This document shows, in pieces, positions 42,713 to 51,716 of a stretch of 64,000 nt of DNA. The position numbers and the translations under genes were made by a program. A model generated the notes under the pieces. The model was not told the DNA's origin and did no database searches. It saw only the letters and a program-made list of their open reading frames with translations. Position 1 is the first letter of the stretch, and every line of letters starts with the position of its first letter. Origin of the DNA: Flavobacterium sp. LMO8 (GTDB lineage Bacteria > Bacteroidota > Bacteroidia > Flavobacteriales > Flavobacteriaceae); NCBI RefSeq assembly GCF_009495755.1, contig NZ_WIBJ01000031.1, positions 479,421 through 543,420 of the forward strand, given 5' to 3'.

Positions 42713-43762
42713 TTATTCTATTTGTTTATCTATTTCTTTTTGGATTAAGTTCCAATCGTAATAATGAAAGGTCATTCCATTGCTCATAGCAACTAACATT
42801 CCCTTTGAAAAATCTTTATTAAGATTTATGGATGTTGCATCGGCTCCATCGCATTCAATTGTTGATGTTGGTATTTCTGCAATTTTAGTATGCTTGTTTT
42901 TTTTGTTAGAATTTTCTTCTCTAGTATATACTATAAAAGTATTAGCTTGTTGGTTGGAAACTAAAATATATCCAGTAGTTTCAGTCTTTTTATAAATAGC
43001 TATTCCTTCATTGTCGGATTTGAAATCATTTTGTCCAAAAATTGTTATTTCATTATTGTCATTCTTTGTAGGATCTGCTATATACTTTCGAATTCCTGTT
43101 TGCTCGTCTGAATAATATACATAGCCTAATTCATTATCAACGGCTATTGCTTCTATTTCTTTTTTACCACTATAATTTCCAAATTTTCTTATGATTTTTG
43201 CTTGTACCATTCCATTTTTAGATTCTAATTGGTATTGCCACAAATAACTTCCAGATGGGCCATTTTTTCTTCCTACTATTACAAAAATTTCACCGTCTGA
43301 AGGTCTTGTGTAAAGTGCAATTCCCATAGGGTCTCTTTCGGTTTCTCCTTCAAATACTTCAATCCCTCCATTATCAATTGGTTCTAAATTTGGTAAAGAA
43401 AACACTCTGATTTTATTTGTTTCTCTTTCAGTAGTTACTGCTATATCTAAAGTTGTTTTACCTACTTTTAATTTATAAGCAACATCTACATTGTTTGGTC
43501 TTTTTAATGGAATTGATTTCTTTATAATTTTACCATTTAAATCATATAAATAAAGACCACCATCAGAGTCTTTATCAGTTCCAATTATTAAGCTGCTTGA
43601 AGGATTAGTTGGGTGAATCCAAATGGCTGGATCATCAGTATCATGAGGTGTGTTCTCAGTAATAATTTTAGGTTGTAGGGCGTTTTTAGCTATGGGAGCT
43701 AATTGGTCTTTGCATCCAATTAGAATGACAAATGAAAACAGTGCTAATTTTAATTTATTCAT
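42713..43762 (-). CDS. Beta-propeller 3-phytase lipoprotein
   Basis: The 349-aa protein has a lipobox (LIGC, Cys17) and so is probably anchored to a membrane of the envelope. The mature part matches the calcium-dependent beta-propeller phytases: HDTDDPAIWIHPTNPSSSLIIGTDKDSDGGLYLYDLNG, RPNNVDV, and EGIAIYKKT late in the protein. These enzymes remove phosphate from phytate (inositol hexakisphosphate). It is the last gene of an operon with a phosphatase (1-bp overlap) and a TonB receptor, a set fit for capture and hydrolysis of organic phosphate. Confidence 0.9.
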   Translation of the reverse strand: MNKLKLALFSFVILIGCKDQLAPIAKNALQPKIITENTPHDTDDPAIWIHPTNPSSSLIIGTDKDSDGGLYLYDLNGKIIKKSIPLKRPNNVDVAYKLKVGKTTLDIAVTTERETNKIRVFSLPNLEPIDNGGIEVFEGETERDPMGIALYTRPSDGEIFVIVGRKNGPSGSYLWQYQLESKNGMVQAKIIRKFGNYSGKKEIEAIAVDNELGYVYYSDEQTGIRKYIADPTKNDNNEITIFGQNDFKSDNEGIAIYKKTETTGYILVSNQQANTFIVYTREENSNKKNKHTKIAEIPTSTIECDGADATSINLNKDFSKGMLVAMSNGMTFHYYDWNLIQKEIDKQIE

Positions 43763-44709
43763 TATTTTTTATTAATTTCATGTGTATATAATACAGTTCC
43801 TGATTCATTAATTAGATGAACTAACATTTTTTCTGTATTTACAGAAAAAGTCATAAATCCTGGAAGTGAAATAGCATAGATTGTACCTTCTCTATTTCCT
43901 GTTGGTCTTACTTCGCTTCCTGCTCCAGATAGAAATTGAGTGGTATAGCAATTTTTTGATTTAATAATTTGTAAATCATGTTCGTGACCACACAAATAGG
44001 CATCTACTTTATATTCGTTAAATATAGGTGTCAATAAGTTTTCTATATCTTTAGTATCTTGGCTTTTTAGTCTTTTTCCTCCAGAATACATCGGATGATG
44101 TCCTACAACTATTTTCCAATTAATAGAAGCGTCTTTTTTGTTTAAAGTTTCGATCAGCCACTTTTTTTGAGCAATAGTGTCTTGTTTTTTTACGTTACGT
44201 CCTTTTTCATCATTATTTTCATAGTAACTTTTTATAAAAGGATTTGTATCAATAAAAATTAACTGAAGTTTTTTTCCTCCTTTTAATTCAATTATTTGTT
44301 CAAAATATTGACTTGGCATATGCCATCTTCTACTAATATTAGAATAGTCTATTTGTGCTTGTATATTTCCTGAATAATCATGATTTCCTAATCCTAAATA
44401 CCAATCACATTGCAAATCAAAATGATGATATACATTCTCAAATGATTTTTCAAAATGAGGATCTTGAGTGCTCTGAACACCATATGGATAGAAATTATCT
44501 CCAACTGAAACTACAAAGTCTAAATCTATTTCAACAGCTGTTTTAGCCATTTGATTTGCAACTTCTTTTTGATTGTATTCTCCAAATCTTCCAAAATCTC
44601 CTATTACAATAAAGTTTTCACTATTCTTTAATGTTTTCTGTCCTTCTTTTTGTGCATTTGTAATTTGTATACTAAGTAATAGTACAAAAAGGTATATATA
44701 ATGTTTCAT
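43762..44709 (-). CDS. Exported purple-acid-phosphatase-like metallophosphoesterase
   Basis: The 315-aa protein has a signal peptide (KHYIYLFVLLLSIQITNA) and the dimetal metallophosphoesterase motifs in order: GDFGRFG, SVGDNFYPYG, LGNHDYSG, VVGHHPMYSGG and CGHEHDL. These fit the tartrate-resistant (type 5) acid phosphatase group. It probably hydrolyses phosphomonoesters in the periplasm, such as the products of the phytase encoded directly downstream. An 80-bp gap with a stem-loop separates it from the receptor gene upstream. Confidence 0.88.
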   Translation of the reverse strand: MKHYIYLFVLLLSIQITNAQKEGQKTLKNSENFIVIGDFGRFGEYNQKEVANQMAKTAVEIDLDFVVSVGDNFYPYGVQSTQDPHFEKSFENVYHHFDLQCDWYLGLGNHDYSGNIQAQIDYSNISRRWHMPSQYFEQIIELKGGKKLQLIFIDTNPFIKSYYENNDEKGRNVKKQDTIAQKKWLIETLNKKDASINWKIVVGHHPMYSGGKRLKSQDTKDIENLLTPIFNEYKVDAYLCGHEHDLQIIKSKNCYTTQFLSGAGSEVRPTGNREGTIYAISLPGFMTFSVNTEKMLVHLINESGTVLYTHEINKK

Positions 44710-44738
44710 AATCGTAAATTATTTTTCTATATAAATAT

Positions 44739-44770
44739 AAATTCGGCAAGCTTAAAAGTTTGCCGAATTT
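44739..44770 (-). other. Stem-loop inside the phytase operon
   Basis: AAATTCGGCAA and its exact complement around a loop that can pair further (CTT/AAG). There is no T tract on the minus strand. It lies between the receptor and phosphatase genes and may protect the receptor mRNA or reduce read-through. Confidence 0.6.
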
Positions 44771-44789
44771 ATTAAAAATTAACGTTAAA

Positions 44790-47621
44790 TTAAAAGTCAA
44801 ATTTTAATCCTAGATTAAATCTTGCTTGATAATATTCCATTTGCATTGTTCTAGCAGAAACCCCTTGATAGTAGCGTAAAGGCTGATTTGTAAGATTATT
44901 AGCTTCAGCAAAAATTCTTAATTGTTTTGTAAATTTATAGGAAGCATTAGCATCAACAAAGGTTTGTTTGTCATAAAATCTATCATCGAAAGAATCGCCA
45001 CCAAGTTCATCTAAATAGTCTGCAGTATAATTTAATGAGATACGAGCAGAGAATTTTTTGTTTTCCCACGAAAGAGAACTATTAAACATGTGAGGCGCTG
45101 TTCCTGGTAAAGTTACATCTTTTCTTTCATCTCCATCTGCATTTGTAATACCTTCTGCTTTAGAATCTGTGTAAGTATAGTTTAAGTAGATTCCTAATCC
45201 TTTAAAGAATTTTCCAGGAATAAAATCTAATTGTCTTTGTACTGCAACTTCAAATCCATATACACTAACTTTTTCTCCATTTCTTTGTTGTGTTAAAGAC
45301 CAATTTCCTGGATTGATTGTAGGTATTGGATTCACTAAGTTAGGGAAGTCTTGTGTAAATTTTGCATTTGTATATTGATTATCGCGATAAGTATAAATAA
45401 AATCATTCATTTTTTTATAAAATACACCTCCTGATAATAAACCAACAGATTTGTAATATTTTTCTAACATTAAATCAAAATTGTATGCGTAAGTAGCTTT
45501 TAAGTTTGGATTACCTGCGTCAATTGCAGAATCATCATCAGGTATAACACTTAAAAATGGAGATAAGGCATAGTAATTTGGTCTTGCAATAGATGTTGTA
45601 AATGCAGCTCTATATACCCAATCTTTTTCATTATTATATTTAAAAGCTAAACTAGGTAAAACATTTGTATAAGAGTTAGTATTGTTAATTTCTCCTACCA
45701 AGTCTTCTTCGTTTTCAATATAATTTGCTGTATAATCAATGAAAGTGTTTTCTAATCTCAAACCGGCAATCATAGAAAGTTTATCATTGAAATCCTGATC
45801 ATATCTTATATATCCTGCATAAATATTTTCTTTTGCTTTGTAATTTAATCCTAAATATTCAGAAGGAATATCTTGTTTGTTGAATATTACTGAGTTATTA
45901 AGGTCTAAATTTCCTAAAAATGAATTGCTTACAAAAGTTCCAGGGATATATTGTGAACCAGCTTGCCAATTTTCTCCACCATATGAGGTGGTTTGAAGCG
46001 TGTTAAGATTTCCAAAATCTACAATTGGTTCATATTCGAAAAAATTATTGTTTCTAAATTTATCTTTTATTCTTAATCTTGCTCCAAAGCGAATTCTACC
46101 TTTTTGATTTTCAATAATTGAAAAAGGAACTCTAAAATTAATTTTAGCACCTAATTCACTTTCTTCAGTATAGTTTTTGTTTTCAGATAATGTTCTAAAT
46201 TCAAAATCTTCGGCTAAATTATCTCCAATTCCAGTTATTAATGGGAATCTTGTATTGTTTAAATTCATATCAAAATCTAGACCCTTATTTTGAAACTCGA
46301 TATAACGTTCATTTGGTCTATCTTCACTAGCTTCTGCATAGTTTACAGACCAATCCATAGCTAATTTAGGACTTAATAAATGTTCACCTCCAATAGAATA
46401 GTTTTGAACTTTTTGTCTTTCTAAACGCGCGTTTTTATTTTTTTTGTTATCTATACCTCCTTTTGTTTGTCTTCTTACGTCTCCCTCAAACCCAATAATG
46501 TTATCATTTACATCATAAATTGGATCTATGCCTCTGTATCTTGCACGATAACGATTTTCTCTGTCATCTCTTATGTTGTACATTGCATTAAAATAAATGC
46601 TATTGTTATTGTTAAACTTGTAATCTGTTGCAAATGCAAATGAATTTCTAACTCTTTGTACATCATATTTTCTAACATCATATTCTTCGATATACACGTT
46701 ATCAAAATCATCTTTAACCCATACAGCTTCTACATTGTCAGATCCAAAAATATTATTAAAGTATGAAGCACTAAATACAACTCCTAATTTGTTTTCCAAA
46801 TATCTATTTCCATATACAAAACCTGCAGTATAATTTCCTTTTTCACGAATTGGTCCATAACCACCCGCAAGTGTAGCAGAAATTCTTTCGCCATTTGGAG
46901 TTGCTCTTGTTATTAAATTTACAGATCCACCAATTGCATCTGCATCCATATCTGAAGTTAAAGTTTTATTTACTTCAATTGTTGAAATCATATCTGCTGG
47001 AATTAAATCCATTTGAACATTTCTATTGTCTCCTTCAGCAGATGGAATTCTATCTCCATTCAAGGTAACAGAGTTTAAGTTAGGAGCTAGACCTCTTATG
47101 ATTATATTTCTAGCTTCACCTTGATCATTCTGCATGGTGATTCCTTGAACTCTTTTAAGTGCATCTCCAATATTTGCGTCTGGGAAACGACCAGTTTGGT
47201 CAGATGAAATAACATTTGTAATATTTTGATTGCTTTTTTGTTTATTTAAAGCTTTTGCTTGCCCTCTTAGACGGTCTCCAATAACAACTACATTTTCAAG
47301 TTCATTTGAAGCCGTAATTAACACAAATTTTATGTTTGTGTTTTTGCCTGCTTCCACTTTTACTTCTTGGGTTTGTTTTTCATAACCAATATAAGTAATC
47401 TCAACTTGGTAATTCCCCTCAGGAATATTTAAAAATTCAAATTCACCATTTTGATTAGAGTACGTATATTTATTAATACCTTCTAATTTTATTGTTGCTC
47501 CAGGTAGTGAAAAGTTAGTTTCAGCCTCAGTAATTTTACCGGATATGATTCCGTTTTTTTGTGCATTGACAATCTGGTTTGATGCAAATGCAAGTATTAT
47601 AAATAATACAATTTTTTTCAT
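44790..47621 (-). CDS. TonB-dependent outer-membrane receptor of the phytase operon
   Basis: The 943-aa protein has a signal peptide, a CarboxypepD_reg-like domain (residues about 25-105: SGKITEAETNFSLPGATIKLEG), a plug domain (about 125-240: RFPDANIGDALKRVQGITMQNDQGEARNIIIRGL, SVTLNGDRIPSAEGD, DAIGGSVNLIT) and a 22-strand barrel ending in GLKFDF. The plug sequence is of the TIGR01782 type. It takes up a substrate with energy from TonB-ExbBD. Its place ahead of a phosphatase and a phytase suggests phytate or another organic phosphate, but the ligand is inferred. Confidence 0.9.
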   Translation of the reverse strand: MKKIVLFIILAFASNQIVNAQKNGIISGKITEAETNFSLPGATIKLEGINKYTYSNQNGEFEFLNIPEGNYQVEITYIGYEKQTQEVKVEAGKNTNIKFVLITASNELENVVVIGDRLRGQAKALNKQKSNQNITNVISSDQTGRFPDANIGDALKRVQGITMQNDQGEARNIIIRGLAPNLNSVTLNGDRIPSAEGDNRNVQMDLIPADMISTIEVNKTLTSDMDADAIGGSVNLITRATPNGERISATLAGGYGPIREKGNYTAGFVYGNRYLENKLGVVFSASYFNNIFGSDNVEAVWVKDDFDNVYIEEYDVRKYDVQRVRNSFAFATDYKFNNNNSIYFNAMYNIRDDRENRYRARYRGIDPIYDVNDNIIGFEGDVRRQTKGGIDNKKNKNARLERQKVQNYSIGGEHLLSPKLAMDWSVNYAEASEDRPNERYIEFQNKGLDFDMNLNNTRFPLITGIGDNLAEDFEFRTLSENKNYTEESELGAKINFRVPFSIIENQKGRIRFGARLRIKDKFRNNNFFEYEPIVDFGNLNTLQTTSYGGENWQAGSQYIPGTFVSNSFLGNLDLNNSVIFNKQDIPSEYLGLNYKAKENIYAGYIRYDQDFNDKLSMIAGLRLENTFIDYTANYIENEEDLVGEINNTNSYTNVLPSLAFKYNNEKDWVYRAAFTTSIARPNYYALSPFLSVIPDDDSAIDAGNPNLKATYAYNFDLMLEKYYKSVGLLSGGVFYKKMNDFIYTYRDNQYTNAKFTQDFPNLVNPIPTINPGNWSLTQQRNGEKVSVYGFEVAVQRQLDFIPGKFFKGLGIYLNYTYTDSKAEGITNADGDERKDVTLPGTAPHMFNSSLSWENKKFSARISLNYTADYLDELGGDSFDDRFYDKQTFVDANASYKFTKQLRIFAEANNLTNQPLRYYQGVSARTMQMEYYQARFNLGLKFDF

Positions 47622-47726
47622 TTTTTTTTGGTTTAGTATTTAAACCGCAATATTAGATGATTAATTCTGCTTACTTGTTATCGTTTATTTACTATAGGTT
47701 TACTTTTTTGTAATTGAATATTGGTA

Positions 47727-47748
47727 TGTGTTAATAATGTGTTAATAA
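47727..47748 (-). promoter_or_regulatory. Pho-box-like direct repeat upstream of the phytase operon
   Basis: Two perfect copies of TGTGTTAATAA on the plus strand. On the operon's strand they read TTAACA-N5-TTAACA, the PhoP-box consensus known from Bacillus subtilis, with the 11-bp period also seen in the E. coli Pho box. It lies 106 bp before the first gene. Relevance in Bacteroidota is inference. Confidence 0.5.
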
Positions 47749-47752
47749 AAAA

Positions 47753-47777
47753 AACTCCGGTAATCAGCCGGAGTTTC
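47753..47777 (-). terminator. Terminator of rpoD
   Basis: AAACTCCGG, a short loop, and CCGGAGTTT. On the minus strand a run of eight T follows. Confidence 0.88.
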
Positions 47778-47824
47778 AATCATCAATCAAAAAACGAACA
47801 GTCTTAGACTGTTGTTATCTTTAT

Positions 47825-47851
47825 AGTGTCACACTGAGTGTAGTCGAAGTG
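47825..47851. repeat. Candidate dispersed repeat after rpoD
   Basis: GTGTCACACTGAGTGTAGTC then GAAGTGTT. It begins directly at the rpoD stop. It closely resembles TGTCANACTGAGNGNAGTCGAAGT repeats common between genes in Flavobacteriaceae. Confidence 0.5.
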
Positions 47852-48715
47852 TTATCCTAAATACGTTTTTAAAATTTTACTTCTAGAAGTATGTTTTAAT
47901 CTTCTAATCGCTTTTTCTTTAATTTGACGTACACGCTCACGAGTTAAGTCGAAAGTTTCTCCAATTTCTTCAAGAGTCATAGGATGTTGGTCACCTAAAC
48001 CAAAATACAAACGAACTACATCTGCCTCTCTTGGAGTTAATGTTTCTAAAGCTCTTTCGATTTCAGTTTGTAATGATTCATGAATTAATTCTCTATCTGG
48101 ATTTGGAGATTCACCTGAACGTAAAACGTCATATAAGTTAGAATCTTCTCCTTCAACAAGAGGTGCATCCATAGATAAATGACGGCCAGAGTTTTTCATT
48201 GACTCTTTTACATCATTGACTGTCATGTCTAATTCTTTTGCAATTTCTTCAGCAGAAGGCGGACGCTCATTAGATTGCTCTAACAACGCATACATTTTGT
48301 TGATTTTATTGATAGAACCAATTTTGTTTAATGGTAAACGAACGATACGAGATTGTTCTGCTAAAGCCTGAAGAATGGATTGACGAATCCACCATACTGC
48401 GTATGAAATGAATTTAAATCCACGCGTTTCATCAAAACGTTGAGCTGCTTTAATTAATCCTAAATTTCCTTCGTTAATTAAATCAGGAAGTGTAAGTCCT
48501 TGATTTTGATATTGTTTTGCTACAGAGACTACGAAACGTAAGTTAGCTTTTGTAAGTTTTTCTAAAGCGCGTTGATCTCCGGCTTTAATTTTTTGTGCTA
48601 ATTCTACTTCTTCGTCAGCAGTAATAAGGTCAACTTTTCCAATTTCTTGTAGGTATTTGTCTAAGGAAGCGGTTTCACGATTGGTAACCTGCTTGGTGAT
48701 TTTAAGTTGTCTCAT
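47852..48715 (-). CDS. rpoD: Primary sigma factor RpoD/SigA of Bacteroidota
   Basis: The 287-aa sigma-70 lacks the long region 1.1 and starts [32 protein letters not shown]. Regions 2 ([58 protein letters not shown]), 3 ([15 protein letters not shown]) and 4 ([20 protein letters not shown] ... [19 protein letters not shown]) are complete. It directs RNA polymerase to the TTTG/TAnnTTTG promoters seen across this window. An AAGGAG Shine-Dalgarno lies 9 bp before the ATG. A terminator follows. Confidence 0.97.
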   Translation of the reverse strand: MRQLKITKQVTNRETASLDKYLQEIGKVDLITADEEVELAQKIKAGDQRALEKLTKANLRFVVSVAKQYQNQGLTLPDLINEGNLGLIKAAQRFDETRGFKFISYAVWWIRQSILQALAEQSRIVRLPLNKIGSINKINKMYALLEQSNERPPSAEEIAKELDMTVNDVKESMKNSGRHLSMDAPLVEGEDSNLYDVLRSGESPNPDRELIHESLQTEIERALETLTPREADVVRLYFGLGDQHPMTLEEIGETFDLTRERVRQIKEKAIRRLKHTSRSKILKTYLG

Positions 48716-48724
48716 TGAATTTTT

Positions 48725-48730
48725 CTCCTT
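48725..48730 (-). promoter_or_regulatory. Shine-Dalgarno-like sequence of rpoD
   Basis: AAGGAG on the minus strand, 9 bases before the rpoD ATG. This is one of only two clear Shine-Dalgarno sequences noticed in the window, the other being at ftsZ. Confidence 0.55.
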
Positions 48731-48826
48731 ACTTTTTAAAAGTTCTGGTAGTTATACGTAAGTGGTTTTAAAAAAGTTACAAAGAATTGTAAAATATTTT
48801 TTAATTCATTTAAAATCAGCCTTGTG

Positions 48827-50524
48827 TTAGTTTACTTCGAAGTATTCTTTTATTGAAAGTGGTTCTCCTTTTGCTGAAAATCCTTCTAAACTAATTTCAT
48901 ATTTCCCTTCAATATCTGAAGTGAAAAAATGAAATGGAGTAGTATTTTTTGATAAGCTTACTATTGTGTTCCAAGCCAATTGATATCTGAAATCGGGTAA
49001 GCGTGAGAAATCTTTTTCGGTTTCATAGTTTGTTGAATGATAGGCTTTGTCTAAATTACTTCTTTCAATTTGAATTGGTAAAATATTTTTAGATTTTGGA
49101 TTGTATTCTCTATCAAATGTTGTAATTGAAATTAAACCACTAAATATTTTTGAACCATAAGCATAGGCTTTATTTACAACACTTATTTTATAAATATTTT
49201 TAGTATTGTAATTAAAAAGTTCGTTTACATCTTGTAGTAACATTCCGTCTACTAATACTAATGCACTACCAAACGATTCGCCAGCGGTAACATAATCTCG
49301 TATATGTAATGAATAATCTCCCTCATTCTCTTTAAAAAAAACAGCTGGAACAATTTCGATGATTGTTTCTTTGAAGGTTGAAAATCTCTTGTAATCATCT
49401 AATATATAGTCTGTTGCGTTGTTGTTGTAAAACGGAATGAAATTTTTTGATGTTATTGCTAAACTGTCTTTAGTACTATAAGCGTTTACAATTTGGCAAG
49501 CAACTAATCTTGCTTCAACGTCTTTTATAGAAGTTTCTGAGAAGTTTAAATTGTTTTTGAACGTTGTGTTAACTTCTACTTTTGCAGGTGGATCGATTGT
49601 AATTTGAAAATCGTTAATTTCGTTTTCTAAGACTTGAAGTACAACATCTGATTTCTTTTGTTCCTTGTCTAAAATAAAGTAAAATTCGCCATTATTATTT
49701 GTTTTAACAATTTTAAAATCAAACGGTTCGCCTATTGCCGATAAGCCAAGGTGCTTGTCTTTTGTTGTCTTTGAACTGTCGTTTGTGGTTAATTTACCAG
49801 ATAATAATTCTCCTCTAAGTTCAGGTAAATGTTTAATAGAGTTTGAATAAATGAATTTGTCTGAATGATTATTGAAAAAATCTTTACTACTGATATTGTC
49901 TCCAAATGTTAAGCCATCAATTCTTCTTACAGAAATGGAATAATTTCCATTAGTAAATTTTTCTGAATTTGAAACGACATCGAACAAAACTTTTTCCCTT
50001 TTTGAGAAGTTATTTTTTACAAGTTTAATTGTAACTTCATCATTTTTTATATTTGCATCATCACTTTTTACTATTTCTAAAGTAGTATCTTGTTTATTAT
50101 TTTCTTTATTTTTAAAAGGTAAGAAAGGATTTATAATTGCAATATTAGTCTCAAAATATTTTGAATTGGAGTTATTTAACATCCAATTTGTGTAGGCAAT
50201 TAATTTATAGTTTCCAGTGTTAAAAGTGGTGTTAATGAAAATTTCATTTGCGCCAATTCCATTGTTTAATGTAATTTTATTACGAGAAAGAGTTTTACCA
50301 TTAGGGTCTTTAATTTCTATATATGCAATTTTGCTAATTGTACTTAATTCTTTAGAATTTGCATTCAAACAGTAGATTTTAAAGAGAAGAGTTTCTCCAG
50401 TCACAAAAGTAGTTTCATTAGTGTGTAGAAAAATGGCTTCGCTCTCATAACGTTGTACTTGAGCATTGTTTTTTTGGGTAAACCCAAAATAAATGATTAC
50501 TAATAAAATTATATATTTTTTCAT
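48827..50524 (-). CDS. Exported macroglobulin (MG2)-like protein with TonB-plug-like C-terminal region
   Basis: The 565-aa protein has a signal peptide (KKYIILLVIIYFGFTQKNNAQ). Residues about 25-130 resemble an alpha-2-macroglobulin MG2 domain (IFLHTNETTFVTGETLLFKIYCLNA, GNYKLIAYTNWM). Near the C-terminus a stretch recalls a TonB-receptor plug (FGSALVLVDGMLLQDVNELFNYNTKNIYKISVVNK). It has no barrel. It is the last gene of the four-gene operon. The ATG at 50524 overlaps the stop of the DUF4249 gene (ATGA), which is why I prefer it to a TTG two codons earlier. It is likely a periplasmic or surface partner of the receptor. Function is unknown. Confidence 0.72.
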   Translation of the reverse strand: MKKYIILLVIIYFGFTQKNNAQVQRYESEAIFLHTNETTFVTGETLLFKIYCLNANSKELSTISKIAYIEIKDPNGKTLSRNKITLNNGIGANEIFINTTFNTGNYKLIAYTNWMLNNSNSKYFETNIAIINPFLPFKNKENNKQDTTLEIVKSDDANIKNDEVTIKLVKNNFSKREKVLFDVVSNSEKFTNGNYSISVRRIDGLTFGDNISSKDFFNNHSDKFIYSNSIKHLPELRGELLSGKLTTNDSSKTTKDKHLGLSAIGEPFDFKIVKTNNNGEFYFILDKEQKKSDVVLQVLENEINDFQITIDPPAKVEVNTTFKNNLNFSETSIKDVEARLVACQIVNAYSTKDSLAITSKNFIPFYNNNATDYILDDYKRFSTFKETIIEIVPAVFFKENEGDYSLHIRDYVTAGESFGSALVLVDGMLLQDVNELFNYNTKNIYKISVVNKAYAYGSKIFSGLISITTFDREYNPKSKNILPIQIERSNLDKAYHSTNYETEKDFSRLPDFRYQLAWNTIVSLSKNTTPFHFFTSDIEGKYEISLEGFSAKGEPLSIKEYFEVN

Positions 50525-51714
50525 TGCCAAAAAGAAGGTATTATATTAGAAGAAAAAGAGTTGCAATCACCGCAGACTGGTTTTACCATTTTGTAATAAG
50601 GACCATTATTTTGATAAAATATTAATTTACCTGTTTGATAAGCATTTTTCAAAGCATTAAAACCGCTTGCAGGACAAGTTATTCCAAAGCAGGAGCTGTC
50701 GAATTCTGTAATTTCGCACGTATATGGATATTCAGGAGATAATTCTCCAGGAAAAACGTCTTCATAGTCGAAGAAAATCCTTACTGATGAAACTGTGGCG
50801 ATATCAAATAACCCAACCACGATTTCATTTGGTTGTTCTATGCAGGTAACATTACTAGGAATTAAACCAGGTTGTACTTGTGACAAATTACTTCCTTCTT
50901 CTGATATACTTTTTAAGATCTTATAAAATTCAAATGAAGTTGCATTGTGAATGTATTGGGATACTAATATACTATATCTGTTTGCTATTTTATAATCGGA
51001 TTGAGGTATAAAATGTACAGGAAAATTTAAAATTCGATCTTCCTGAAAGTTAATTGTGTTTTCTAAAATAATCGTTCTAGATTTGTCATTTGAATAGCAT
51101 GTTCTAGTTTCAGGATTGTCTCTAAGTGATATAGTTATTGAGTTATCAGGATTAAAAGTTAATTTGTTTGGAGACCAATACGGCACAATTACTTTATAGG
51201 TTTCTTCAAATGTAAATCGGTAAAACTTAGATGAATTAGTTGGATCAAAACTATTGGCTTGAATTTCGACACCATCTGTTCCTAAATCGTTTGTTTTTCT
51301 TATAGCAACAACTGATTCGAGTTCAGAAATTGATGGTAGAATTTGTTCTGTAGAAATATATCTCTTTCCGTTTTCTGTTTCTATTTCTAGTCGGTATGCT
51401 ACATTTGGTAATGGTTCAAATTCATCAACTGAAACATATTTTTCATTTTCTTCTTCAAATAAAAAAACCGAGCCGTCATCACCAAAAACTTTAACGGTAG
51501 CATTTTGTTCTGCGGTAGGTTCTCTTTCTTCTAAGCGGTAGGTTCTTGTTAATTTTACTTCTTGTTTTTTTAAACCATTTGTTAGCGTAGCTTCTACAAC
51601 TAAATAATTTTGGTAATTACTAGATTGAAGAGCATAGGGTTCGGTACATGCATTACAAGCGACTAGAATTACAACTAGTAGTAAAATATTTTGTATTTTT
51701 TGAATTGCTTTCAT
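50521..51714 (-). CDS. DUF4249 outer-membrane lipoprotein
   Basis: The 397-aa protein has a signal peptide with a lipobox-type Cys (VVILVACNACTEPY) and then the DUF4249 pattern: NYLVVEATLTNGLKKQEVKLTRTYRLEEREPTAEQNATVKVFGDDG, PNVAYRLEIETENGKRYIS. DUF4249 proteins are regularly encoded beside STN-type TonB receptors and may play a substrate-binding part comparable to SusD (analogy, not shown). Cys-rich C-terminus (CEITEFDSSCFGITCPASGF, VKPVCGDC), perhaps disulfide-bonded. It is 2 bp after the receptor gene. Confidence 0.85.
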   Translation of the reverse strand: MKAIQKIQNILLLVVILVACNACTEPYALQSSNYQNYLVVEATLTNGLKKQEVKLTRTYRLEEREPTAEQNATVKVFGDDGSVFLFEEENEKYVSVDEFEPLPNVAYRLEIETENGKRYISTEQILPSISELESVVAIRKTNDLGTDGVEIQANSFDPTNSSKFYRFTFEETYKVIVPYWSPNKLTFNPDNSITISLRDNPETRTCYSNDKSRTIILENTINFQEDRILNFPVHFIPQSDYKIANRYSILVSQYIHNATSFEFYKILKSISEEGSNLSQVQPGLIPSNVTCIEQPNEIVVGLFDIATVSSVRIFFDYEDVFPGELSPEYPYTCEITEFDSSCFGITCPASGFNALKNAYQTGKLIFYQNNGPYYKMVKPVCGDCNSFSSNIIPSFWQ

Positions 51715-51716
51715 AA

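Noticed and set aside
42913..42932. A further AGTATAT-like operator copy inside the phytase gene
   Set aside because: It lacks the second half-site at 11 bp and lies within coding sequence. It is probably chance in AT-rich DNA.
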